64,000 nt of DNA from Polytrichum commune (Eukaryota > Streptophyta > Polytrichopsida > Polytrichales > Polytrichaceae). The stretch lies in assembly GCA_950295325.1 (NCBI GenBank), contig OX485805.1:25405501-25469500 (forward strand). The letters run 5' to 3'. The notes beneath the pieces are model-generated. The model ran no database searches. It saw only the letters and a list, made by a program, of their open reading frames with translations, and had not been told where the DNA came from. Shown one piece after another: positions 24,048 to 34,265 of this stretch (within the stretch, counting starts at the first letter, position 1; each line of letters begins with the position of its first letter). A program made the translations under genes and the position numbers.

Positions 24048-24573
24048 ATGCCCCCTTCCCACCTGACTTTATAGCTAAGACCCAAAGTATTTCCTAAAAA
24101 CCGGGTAAAGCTCCCTCGGTTATAGCGGAGGCATCCGACTATCCCAATGCACCTACAAGAACTTGCTCCGGAGATTTTCAAGTAGGTTTCAGTTAAGTAG
24201 CTTTTGCACATGTTCATTGTTTTATCTACCAAGCAATGACATGTTGGGTAGTTTTTGTCACATCCCCAAATGCCTTACTACTCATCTATCTTACCATCGG
24301 GTTTTGTTAATGAAGCTCCTCGTGCCCTCATAGCTAAGACTAAAAACCAACCAATCACAAGGGTGGGAGGCGACACTTTTAAAGCTCCTATATTCTTGCC
24401 TCATGTTTAGGTACCGATGGGAGGGTCGGTGCTTGAGGCTTAAAACCTCCACTTGTAAACCATGCCACATCATTTGCCAACTAGGCTCGGCACTAGATAA
24501 TGTGGATGGTGTGAAGGCTGGGTTGTTAGAACCAACTTTTAGTCTTAGCTAAAGTCAGGTGGGAAGGGGGCAT
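24048..24573. repeat. Inverted repeat pair of about 32 bp
   Basis: Positions 24048-24081 and 24542-24573 are inverted copies sharing gcccccttcccacctgact and tagctaagac. A direct, shorter copy of the second arm lies at 24673-24695 (agtcaggtgggaagggggc). The spacing is about 460 bp. They could be ends of a small decayed element. No target duplication was found. Confidence 0.6.
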
Positions 24574-25869
24574 ACGTATTGTATTCAACAGACCCAGTGC
24601 GCTTTTAGGTTTTAGAGGGTTAAGAGTTAACCTACTCCGTAAACATTCGAAGTAGACGCTCCAGCTCTGTTTCCAGTCAGGTGGGAAGGGGGCATGAGTC
24701 TCCTCAGCAGTTTGACGGCCACTTGGGGATCCTCTTGGACATGGTGTGCTTGTGGGAAGTCCCAGAGTGCAAGTCCTGAGACTGGTCCACTGAGCCTGAC
24801 AAATAAGATATTCACTTCACCTCCAGAAATTGTGAGGAGAATGGCTAAGCCATTTTCCTAAACCTGGATTTGCTAATCATCTTGTCATGTTGAGTATGAT
24901 GAGAGAAGTGCATGCACAAGAATCATCTTGAGTGCACATGACCACTCTATGACGGTCTCATTTAGTTGTCCCTTTGAGTTTGGTGTACTCTAACTGCTGC
25001 CAAATAAGTTCCGAACCTGGAAAAAGCTATAGGCCGAGCACTCTCCGTTTGGGATCTTTTGCCCCTGCTGGCATCAGAGTGAATATCTGGGGGCTCTCCA
25101 ACTGAACATTGGTACTAACTTCCTCTTCCTCAAATGAATCTCCTTAACCAGCGTTAAACGAGTCCTCCAGCACATATTACCCAATTCCTTCTGATGAATG
25201 TGGAAGGAAGACCCAGTCACAAATTCTTGAACAGCCTAAATGACCGTAAGTACTGTGCAGGTTATCCTATTGGGAATAAATATTAATTTCTCCTGCAAAT
25301 TTTGCTATCATTTCCCAGATAATCCTGCAACTCGGGCTCAAGCCCACAGAGTCCAGCCGCTTACCAAACTTCTCCCAGGAGAATAAGAGGCGTCATCAGT
25401 CCAGTCTATGGGCGGTCTAATAGTTGAAGGTAAAATGTGGGCACTTCCAACTTCACAAGCAATTTCGGCTTTTGGATCGGATTGGGTATTGACTCATCCG
25501 GTTAGCAACTGCACGTCACAAAGATTGTGGTCTTTCTCATAGTGGGTTATATGCCATGTGCTCTGCACTTAGGTTTATTGAGGAAGGTTGAACAAACGTG
25601 AGCATGACCTTGGTTGGTTAGAGGTAGTGGCTTTGCAAATTCATTGGGTCCCATTTGGCCACCGATGTTGTTACACAATGGGGCCCCTTTGGACTACTAT
25701 ATATGTGAAGGACATTATACAATGGCAAGTACTTCTATAGATAGAGTCCGGTTACATCTGAAAGTCGAGGTTTGAACGAATAGAATTGCTTCCTTCATTA
25801 GGACACACGTGTCAATGAAGAGTCTCTTTGCATGTGGGGTGTAGTATGCCTCCTTTCTATGTTGGACTC

Positions 25870-25872
<3 letters not shown>

Positions 25873-25907
<35 letters not shown>
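25873..25907. repeat. GA microsatellite
   Basis: About 17 GA units, roughly twice as long as at the equivalent site in repeat A copy 1 (near 1137). Confidence 0.95.
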
Positions 25908-25908
<1 letters not shown>

Positions 25909-26639
25909 CTTCTAAATCAACACTATAATAATATCCCCAATTTTTTTAGTGTGCTTAACTCGAGGGGTGGACTCTTCATTGAAAACCTAATTGACATGCG
26001 CGGGTGACTATGAAACACACCCTCTATAAACAAGAAAAATATAGAGGAAATAAATATGTATGTGTAGTACTAGCAACTTGAAAACGGACTTGTGTTTTTA
26101 TATATTAAGCTTTTCAATTCAATATGATAAATGACTTCACTACATACTAGAGTATTTACCATTAAGTTGATAGGCCTTTATTACATATGTGGGAGCACAC
26201 GAACACCAAAAGTTCCGGATAGGCATTTTTCAATGCCTAATCCGGTCTGTCCGGATGATCCGAGTATTGTCCAGGGATTTTGTGAAGTGCAGGATGTCAG
26301 GGACGCAATTTTCCTGCTTGAAAGTCGACCACCGGTCGGATATCCGGATAGTCCTTTGGAAGTCTTTGTTCCGGGTCTTGCCTTCCGGATTGGACCTCTC
26401 TAATTAAGTCTTACTCCTATACAAATCTTTCCTCAACACCTACCTACCTACTTCCTACCTCCATTGATGGTTGGGTTCATCCGGTGAAGACGTCCCTATA
26501 TGGTCAAAATCCGGATTTCTTTCACAACCAGTCCGGATCGGCCTAATCCTTCCTAGTAGGTCACACAGAGTATCCGGATGGTTCCCGGAACTACAACGAC
26601 AGAAAGGTTAGGATTCGGCCGGAGATCTGTTAATCCGGG

Positions 26640-27098
26640 ATAAGTGAGCGATCCGTACCACTTTTCGGATTGTCCTGCCCAGAGACTGTGAGACCTCTTC
26701 AGAAGGTCGGATGGCGTAAGTCCGGCATCTCCCGGATCTTACCCAGTCCTAACGACGGCTATCTCACATGGACGTTACCCAGACATCCGGAATAATGAGG
26801 TTTCCTTCCCACTACACGCCGGAAATGCTCTCTAGACCGGAAACCTAACCATTCCGGTTTCTCTCCTCCTTCTGACGAATCGATCCGGCTGCAGCGCACT
26901 TAGGCTCAACTAAATCTAAGATAACTGGGCGATCCGTACCGCTTTTATGGATTGCCCCGTCCAGGATCCGTGAGACCTCTTCAGAAGGTCGGATGGCGTA
27001 AGTCTGGCATCTTCCGGATCTTACCCAGTCCTAACGACGGCTATCTCACATAGACGTTACTCAGACATCCAGAATAACGAGGTTTCCTTCCCACTACA
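26640..27098. repeat. Direct repeat of about 178 bp inside the insertion
   Basis: Positions 26640-26816 and 26920-27098 are similar direct copies, offset by 280 bp. Both run from a cgatccgtacc landmark to ggtttccttcccactac. They lie downstream of the minus-strand ORF, near the element's far end, and differ at scattered sites. Confidence 0.85.
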
Positions 27099-27558
27099 CT
27101 AAAAAAAGAGCCATAGTACTATAGTCGGATCAGATCCGGGTTTCCTCTCCTTTGTCCTATCCGTACTTCCTACTCATCCATTCCCTCTAGATCAGCAACA
27201 CTTCTCCTAACAGTCCGTGCACAAAACAAGTCAGAATGGGTGGAGAACTAGAGCTTTGTTTGAATGAAAAGAGACAAAATACAACATCGGAGAGAAGAAC
27301 CCTTCTCAAGCTCCTTATTCAGCCTTAAGTAAAGGCCCTAATACCTAACTACGGGCGGCGGCCCAGGCGGCCGCCCAAAAAACCCCAAGCGCCGAGAAAT
27401 CCGGAAACGCGCCCTTCGCGGCATTTCCAGATCCCGATCCGCTTTTCTCGCTGACCAAATTTTAATGTACAGTTTTGTCAAAAACTCACAAAGAGTTTAT
27501 CCTTAATCCTACCTGCCTAATCCTGATTCTTCCTAGGGCTAATCTTCCTAAGTCTATC

Positions 27559-29676
27559 CTAAGTAGTGCGGTGCTTCTTCGGAGCAGTCCCGTCCTTCAA
27601 ATGGCTTGCGGGCCCGCTAATGGCGGAAGAGCCTCCCCCGGGGGTCAAAAGTCTTCGTTCCTGCAGCCTTGTAAATACCCTCCTCATGTTTGGGGAGGGG
27701 GCGACCTCTTCTTCAGAATCTTCTGCCACGGCCGGATCCTCTCCTGATCCGTCACCTGATCCGGATCGCGCCGTACCGGAAACGTGCTTCTCCTTCCGGG
27801 ACCGATGGCCAGGCGAGGGGTCGCTCCTAGGGGTCCCTTCCCTGTTCCGGCCACATGAGACGAAAGTCGTCCGGGGATCTCTCGCGGACATCTCGTGTGA
27901 GGGCGGAGGGACCCATAGCTCCACGATCATACAATCCAGAGTAGGAACGGGTAAACCTTGTGTTACTGGTGCCTTACCCCTATCCGGAGTCCTCGTCCGA
28001 TCCGGCGTCCTCATCCTTTCCGGGGTTCTGGTCCTTTCCGGCGTTCAGGATCGTCCTGACGCTCGTCCCTGGCCATGATTCGGTGATTGGCCACGCCCAG
28101 ACCGGGCGGATCGCTCCGTGCTCTTCCAACGAACCAAAGATGAGCGGGCCCGTTCCGGGACAGGAGTCTTTTCCCGATCTGGAACTTTTCCGGATTCCGG
28201 TGGATGGGAAGTTCCGGCCGGCTGACTGGGCCCCGCACCCGTCAGTGAGGCCGGAACCAGTTCTACTTCCCCAATAACCTCGTACATGGTGCCCGTCGGA
28301 GACCCGGGTGTACCCGGATAGAGCATCCGCCTGGGGGTCCCACCTGGCAGCAGCTTCTGAATCTCCTTGAGTAAGTCCTTCATGGTGCGAGAGTACTTTA
28401 CCAGGATAGGGAGTGTTTGCCGGGCGGAAGACGGATCCGCCGACTCCATCAGCTGGTCGTAAAGGTGCGCCTTGTTGACGATTTCTCCCGAATGGCCCAC
28501 CAGCTCCCGGACCCGGTTCAATACCACCGCTTGTTCCGCCTGGAACTTCCGGATCTCCTCATTCTTCTGGGCGAGCTCCCGGGTCATAGCGGCCACCTGT
28601 GCCACCAGCTGAGCTTTTTCCGTCTCCAGGGAGTCCACCTGTTTCCGGTCCGTCCGCTTGGCCAACTCCCGGAGGATATTTCCGGGTCCACAATTTCCTA
28701 AGGCCCGGTTCACTCCCCGGGTGATGTGCTCCATCCGGAAGTACTGGTTCTGGAGCTCCGTCACCTCATCCCGGAGGCGCTTGAAGGGGGCTTCCGGAAA
28801 CTCGAATGTGGAGAGGTCAATGTCTTTCCAAGGAATGTCCCTGCTGGGTCCCGCTTCCTGCTGAGCCGGTGGTGAGGTGGGTATTCGGACCTTCGGAGGG
28901 GACGAAACCGGAGGTGGTTCCGGAACAGCTGTATCGCTGGAATCCTATGTTCCGGTTTCCGGAGCTTCAACTTCCGGGGTGATCTTGTACACCATCTCGT
29001 CCTCCGCTATCGTCAGCATGTCCTCCTCTTCTTCATTAATGCAGCCGTGGTGTTGGTAGAGGTGGAGGATGTAAGGGGAAAGGAAGGAGGGTTTCCGGCC
29101 AATGTGGGGGATGGATTTTTCTACGTATTCCTGAATTAACCTTCCCCAATTTACGGGCCGGGCTCCGGACATGGCCCCGAACAGGGTGTTGGCCATGGTA
29201 ATGCTGAGCCGTTTGGGTTTCTCTGGACTAAGGATGGGGAGAATAAACTCTATAACCCTCCTCTCCCTAGGGTTTCGGCAATTCCCGGGATGGAATCCGT
29301 CTTTAGGATCCGGGTCCGTCCTAAATTTTCCTACGTAATAACTATCCCTGCGGCCGGCCCATCCTTCGCCCTTTCCCTTCGGGAATCCGTAAACTCCAGC
29401 CCACACCTCCGGTGTCCATTTCTCCGGTTCCTGCCTCATCGTCCGAATCCATTGATTCCCCCTTTCAAACAGGAACTCCCGCAATGTGGCCTCCGCCCGA
29501 AGATTCCAGGGTTTGCCGAGTAATCCCTCGCACCCCATCCGACTAAGGTCCTCTATGAGCTCCTTAAGCTCGGAATCTCTCTTCGGGGTGGCCGGCGTTA
29601 CCGGTTTGACTGGAATCGGGACATGTTCTCTCTCATCTCCCTCTCGCGCCTCCGGCATTTTGCTTCGCACCCTCAA
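27559..29676 (-). pseudogene. Long ORF of unknown family, broken by two stop codons
   Basis: Three consecutive open stretches lie in one frame: 29676-28948, 28944-28048 and 28044-27559. They are separated only by TAG at 28945-28947 and TGA at 28045-28047. Removing those stops in thought gives one product of about 705 residues; both fit single C-to-T changes. The N-terminal third has a globular look, with WTPEVWAGVYGF, HPGNCRNPRERRVIEF, RPVNWGRLIQEYVEK and SFLSPYILHLYQHHGC. An acidic EEEED patch follows, then a Pro-rich linker. About residues 305-400 form a Gln/Glu/Leu-rich probable coiled coil. The tail has TPERTRTPER-type Arg/Pro repeats and acidic Ser-rich segments. A Gag-like or structural transposon protein is plausible but unproven. 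Met at 29658 is an alternative start. Confidence 0.65.
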
Positions 29677-30184
29677 TTCTCTAACAATCCCCGGCTTCTC
29701 CCCTCCGGAGTTCTACTTGCAAATTCCTAAGGAGTCCCAACAATCCAACTGCTGGTGACTCGAAAAACACCTCTCCACTCGTTCTCTCGACAATGCCGCT
29801 TGCGCAAATGGCGTGGAGAGGGAGAGAAATTCCTTTAAGTACTCTCTCCCTCTGCCCCCAACGGCTTGGGTCCTCAACCGTCCCCGTTGTAACCGCTCCA
29901 AGTCCGTTACAACTGTCTTCCGTTATAACCGTTTTCCGGTTGTAACCGTCTTCCGGCATAACTGCCCTTGGTTATAACCGCCTTCCGGTCCGAATGTTTT
30001 GGATCGGACCGTTCTGGAGCCACTACAAGAAAAAACGGTTCCGTTCCAACAGAGTTCCAACAGAATTCTGTTGATTCTACCTGTTGATTCGGAACTCTTG
30101 ATTCGGAACAATTTTAACACATATCTCTTGATTGAGGCATTGGTTAAATGTCCAAGTTATACTAGTAAAAATGATATAAATTAG

Positions 30185-30370
30185 TAATTCCGCTCCTCAC
30201 ATCCCGGGCCTACACACCTACTACCAAGGACCATCTTGCCTAGCCTAGGCTAAAGGACCTAGCCACCTACCTAACCTAGGCTAGGCCCAAGGGTGAAGGC
30301 CAAGGGTATCGATCCTTGAACCTCTTGGCTACCAGGAGGAGGCCTTAGCCACTAAGCCACCACTCATCAC
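30185..30370 (-). mobile_element. tRNA-derived SINE-like unit
   Basis: On the minus strand an A-box-like TGGCTTAGTGGCTAAGG (about 30343-30359) is followed by a B-box-like GGATCGATACC (about 30305-30315). That order and spacing fit an RNA polymerase III internal promoter. The rest is GC-richer than the AT-rich CACTA interior around it. The 3' end and target duplication are not clear. Confidence 0.5.
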
Positions 30371-30440
30371 ATGATATAAAATGAGTATGTAAGACATTTG
30401 TATAAAGAGGCCGTAAAATTTATAAACTTTTGTAAAATTT

Positions 30441-30730
30441 ATAATTACATAGATTACATAATTACATAGATTACATAGATTACATAATTACATAATTACA
30501 TAATTACATAGATTACATAATTACATAATTACATAGATTACATAATTACATAATTACATAGATTACATAATTACATAATTACATAGATTACATAATTATA
30601 TCATTACAGTAATTACATAATTATATCATTACAGTAATTACATAATTATATCATTAAAGTAATTACATAATTATATCATTACAGTAATTACATAATTATA
30701 TCATTACAGTAATTACAGAAATTAGTAATT
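30441..30730. repeat. ATTACA-type satellite-like array
   Basis: Dozens of attacata/attacatagattacat units, then a taattatatcattacag variant, covering nearly 300 bp. AT-rich imperfect repeats continue to about 31100. It lies inside the nested CACTA element. Confidence 0.9.
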
Positions 30731-33496
30731 ACTGTAATTACTGTAATTGTTTTTATTACTATAATTACTATAATTAGTCATTTCTGTAAATATTTTAATT
30801 AGTAATTGCTGTAATTAATTTAATTAGTATTTTCTGTAATTATTATTTTCTGTAATTAGTAATTATTGTAATTACTTTAATTACTTTAATGAGTAAGTAC
30901 AATAATTAGAGTAATTGCTAATTAGTAATTAAAGATACTATAAATAGAACAAACTTACAATCATTCACACTTTACTATAATTGTAAATTTAAGTAATTAA
31001 AATAATTAAATATTGCAAATTAATAAAACTATTTAATTATTGTAAATTATAGGAATCATAGTAATTGATTACTTTAACATAATTAGTGTTATTTTAAAAT
31101 TTAATTAAAATAATTAAAATTCCTCTACTGAAATCAACAGATAAATGATCTTCCTCTGTTGAAATCAACAGATAAATGTTCCCTCTGTTGATTTGTGTTG
31201 CACAATGGATCCATTTCAACATTGTTTTCCCCAAATCTGTTGAAATCAACATAAATTAGTTGATTTTATGTTGATTCGGACTGCGATTTCTTGTAGTGAG
31301 CGGACCGTTTTGGAACGGATCGGTTTGGACCGGACCGTTTAGAAACGGTCCCCCTGGGCTAAGTTCCGGTCCGGCCAACGTATCCGTTCTTACCATTTTA
31401 ACGCGTAAGGCGGGTGTTGGGAACCTTTATTCCCTAAAACAATTATCCTCCCCTAGGAAACCCTATTTTGAGACCAATACCAGGGTAGTATCCGGATATT
31501 AATCCGTCTAGGAAGCCGATCCGGACTTCCGTGAATTTTTGGGCTCCCACAACATATATAGTTAACTTTCGCTTTCCAGTGACAAAGTTATTGACAAAAT
31601 TTTCATCCATAACATGTAACTCATAATAATTCATGTCATTGAAGCTAATGTAATAATATCCTCTAAATTTATGATCACATGATTAGTTGAATTATAAGTC
31701 TATTTGGACTCAATTTGCAAAAACCTAGAACTCAAATGTAAACCCTAACAAGATTGGACTGGAATGATTACCATATGACAACAATGGATGTAAAACGTAA
31801 ATTGGATGAAATAAGCATATCTATTGTAAAAATATTCCTTAAAGCCTAGGACCCCCTTTTGTACATATACAATCATTAATAGCCTCTTTGAATATAGACA
31901 CTAAAGAAAAAACCATACCTCTCCCTTAGATATACTATATACGGTATTGCCTTCAATAATATCCCTTTTCACACTCGCATTAGTTTGTACATGTTGTAAA
32001 GAGTCCGCCCCTTGGGGCGCTTAATGTGCTAAACATTGTGACCCACAATGCTTTTCACTATCAATACAACTATTATACCTAACTAAAATCATGTGGACGG
32101 TGAACTGAGAGAGAGAGAGAGAGAGATTCTTAACTCACCATACAACCCGGGTGGAAACTCTACCCTTAAGATCATGTTTGTGAATCCCTTCTAATGCTTC
32201 TATCTAATTGATGAATTGTTATTTCAAAAAACAAATAGTGACATGATGCTTGGGAAGAGGGCATTAAGAGTTGCAAATTGCACTTTTGAATGTTATTTAG
32301 GAAATATTTAGAGATAATTTTACTGGCACATAGGTAACCATCCAAACTCTCTAGGTATTTAATTTCACTATTAAGAAAATTTGTAAATCGTTTAGCATTC
32401 TTTTTCTTAAGCAATGCTCATAAAACAAATGCAACTCCAAGATGATGCTTCAAAGAAATGGTTAAGTACCTCCAACCAAATTCTAAAGACAATGAGCCAT
32501 GTGAGTGCTACAAATAGTTGCCACCCCAAACCATAAGTCAATGACACTTCACAACAAATTATAATTGGGGCACAACCCAACATGTCAAGTGAGCAACTGC
32601 CCCATGGCACAAAGAGAGGGAATTATTTATATGAGTGTACCTCTCATTCATCCAACATAAAAAGTTGTCCCCTATAAGTTTGTGGCCGTATCATCTCAAA
32701 TGACATGGGGGCGCAACCAAGGTCAAGTGGATAGCTCTTGTACAAAGGCCAAGCTATTTATGTCGACCATTGTTTTCCCAAGAAGATGATGGATGTGGTG
32801 TACAAGTAGGTGATATTGAACAAGTAATTGTTTATTTTTTAATATATAAAAATACATTAAATTGATGTTTCTCTACAAAAAAATTTGATGTTGACCTCAA
32901 GTTTATAATGAAATCAAGGAATATGAAAAACAAATCCAATTTCATAATATTTAAGGTCATGAAATCTATGTCCACTACCTTTTGAGCATCAATTTAAATA
33001 ATAAGTTTTGAAGACCTCATCTTGATATTCCATAAGTATCTAACACAATAGTAGAGGTTGTCATGAAAAAAAATGTCAATTTAAACAACATTTTGCTACT
33101 ACTTTAGGTGTCTAACCAAAAAGATTATGGTTTTAATATACCATAGTATTTGTTTCGTACACTTGACCATGCTTGCCCATGGACTACACTAATCCAAGGT
33201 CTTTAAAAAAACCAGCTTCAGTGTCAAATCAACTAAGCATAAGTAATCTCCTAAATGCACACTATTTTAGGACTTCTGTGTAGAGTACATGCACCCATAA
33301 TCGTTCACTTAAGAGATTCTACGCCAAATTTGGAGAAGTATAAGGTGGTGTAATTTTGTTATCGGTGTGGGAAGATAGAAATCAAGAGGATTGCAATTTT
33401 TTTTGGTAATTTTATTCTTTCAATTGAAGAAACTGTGAATTGTTGAAGCCAAAAGTTGGCCTAAACATTTTACCAATGTCCTCCTCGGTTTAACCT

Positions 33497-34265
33497 AACC
33501 AAAATACCCACACTCTTCATCATCAACCCACACTCATTGTCTTGCAATTAGAGATGCAATTGGATGGCAACAAGAGACACTCAACATCTTGCCTTTTCAG
33601 TATGACAAGAACCAAGTCAAGGGAAAGGAATGACTCCAAAGCACCATTGAATGGCGCCGACGCAAATGCCATCCTGCAATAACACTAGTGGTAATACCTT
33701 GTGACACACCATCCCTATGCCCATTATTGAACTCGTCTTCTAACATTTGCACGTCCACCTCTAGAATGGATCCTACTGCATGGAGTGACATCATATGACA
33801 CAATAGAATATACATGCAGAATATATTTGTAGGTAACATTCTGAAAGTTGAAATCACTATAGTAAAATTCGTGTTGTGCAATTTTTTTGTTTTCCGGACA
33901 CTATCGTCAACATCATGCAATCCCTCTACAATAGAGACAAATACACCTTGCACTTTAATGAAAATATGGGCAAGTCAACACCTTTATGCATGTGAACAGT
34001 CTCAACTCAAACATTGAAATCATATGAGCAAATAGAATCTCTTGTCCCTAGCATACACATTAGAAAAGGAAATGGTTGGAGGGGGTGCTATATCTTGTAT
34101 CCAACCCTTGAAATAATTGTAGTCGCCGATTGAGATTTGGTGATGAGGTTTGCATGATAAGGGCTTTAGAAGAGACATGGTGATAACCCCTAAGCCCTTG
34201 AGTAACTCACCCAGCCCCGCTATGCACACCCACTAGGCTACTAAATCCCCATGCATTCAGTTCCT
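33497..34265. other. Spacer downstream of the TNL
   Basis: Holds the 3' flank of the minus-strand TNL. A 118-codon minus ORF (33597-33953) is not recognised. No canonical AATAAA was seen close behind the TNL stop codon. Confidence 0.45.

Larger units (their letters stand above)
30021..31298. mobile_element. Nested non-autonomous CACTA element
   Basis: The ends are CACTACAAGAAA and its inverse (TTTCTTGTAGTG), the classic plant CACTA terminus. A 3-bp target duplication AGC flanks it (30018-30020 and 31299-31301). Subterminal regions carry several TGTTGA/TCAACA motifs in both orientations, as expected for transposase-binding repeats. The 1278-bp interior is AT-rich, lacks a transposase, and contains an ATTACA-type array and a SINE-like unit. 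It interrupts a CCGG-rich segment of the host element, so it is younger than that element. Confidence 0.9.
26188..31551 (-). mobile_element. 5.36-kb insertion with TGTGGGAGC/GCTCCCACA ends and 5-bp target duplication
   Basis: The boundaries are exact. The target ACATA is single in repeat A copy 1 (1428-1432) and doubled here (26183-26187 and 31552-31556). The ends are perfect 9-bp inverted repeats, with weaker similarity inward (AAGTTCCGGAT against AAGTCCGGAT). The element is GC-richer than its host and dense in CCGG. It holds one long minus-strand ORF (27559-29676) and a nested CACTA element. TG...CA ends with a 5-bp duplication fit LTR integrase-type insertion, but I found no internal copy of either end. 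It is therefore either a very long solo LTR with an ORF inside or a TIR element such as a Ginger-like one. No transposase, integrase or reverse transcriptase was seen. Confidence 0.85.
24747..33496. repeat. Repeat A, copy 2 (interrupted)
   Basis: Collinear with 6-3383 in two blocks: 24747-26187 and 31552-33496. Between them sits the insertion 26188-31551. A (GA)n tract at 25873-25907 is longer than in copy 1, the main small difference. The right boundary is where both copies read ctcctcggtttaac and then diverge. Identity is high enough by eye to suggest a fairly recent duplication. Confidence 0.85.

Noticed and set aside
27566-28277. Plus-strand ORFs of 105-170 codons
   Set aside because: They are mirror frames of the minus-strand ORF 27559-29676, which has the better composition (coiled coil, consistent frame over 2.1 kb).
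30441-30730. CRISPR-like array
   Set aside because: Units are short and contiguous with no unique spacers; it is an AT-rich minisatellite in a plant transposon.
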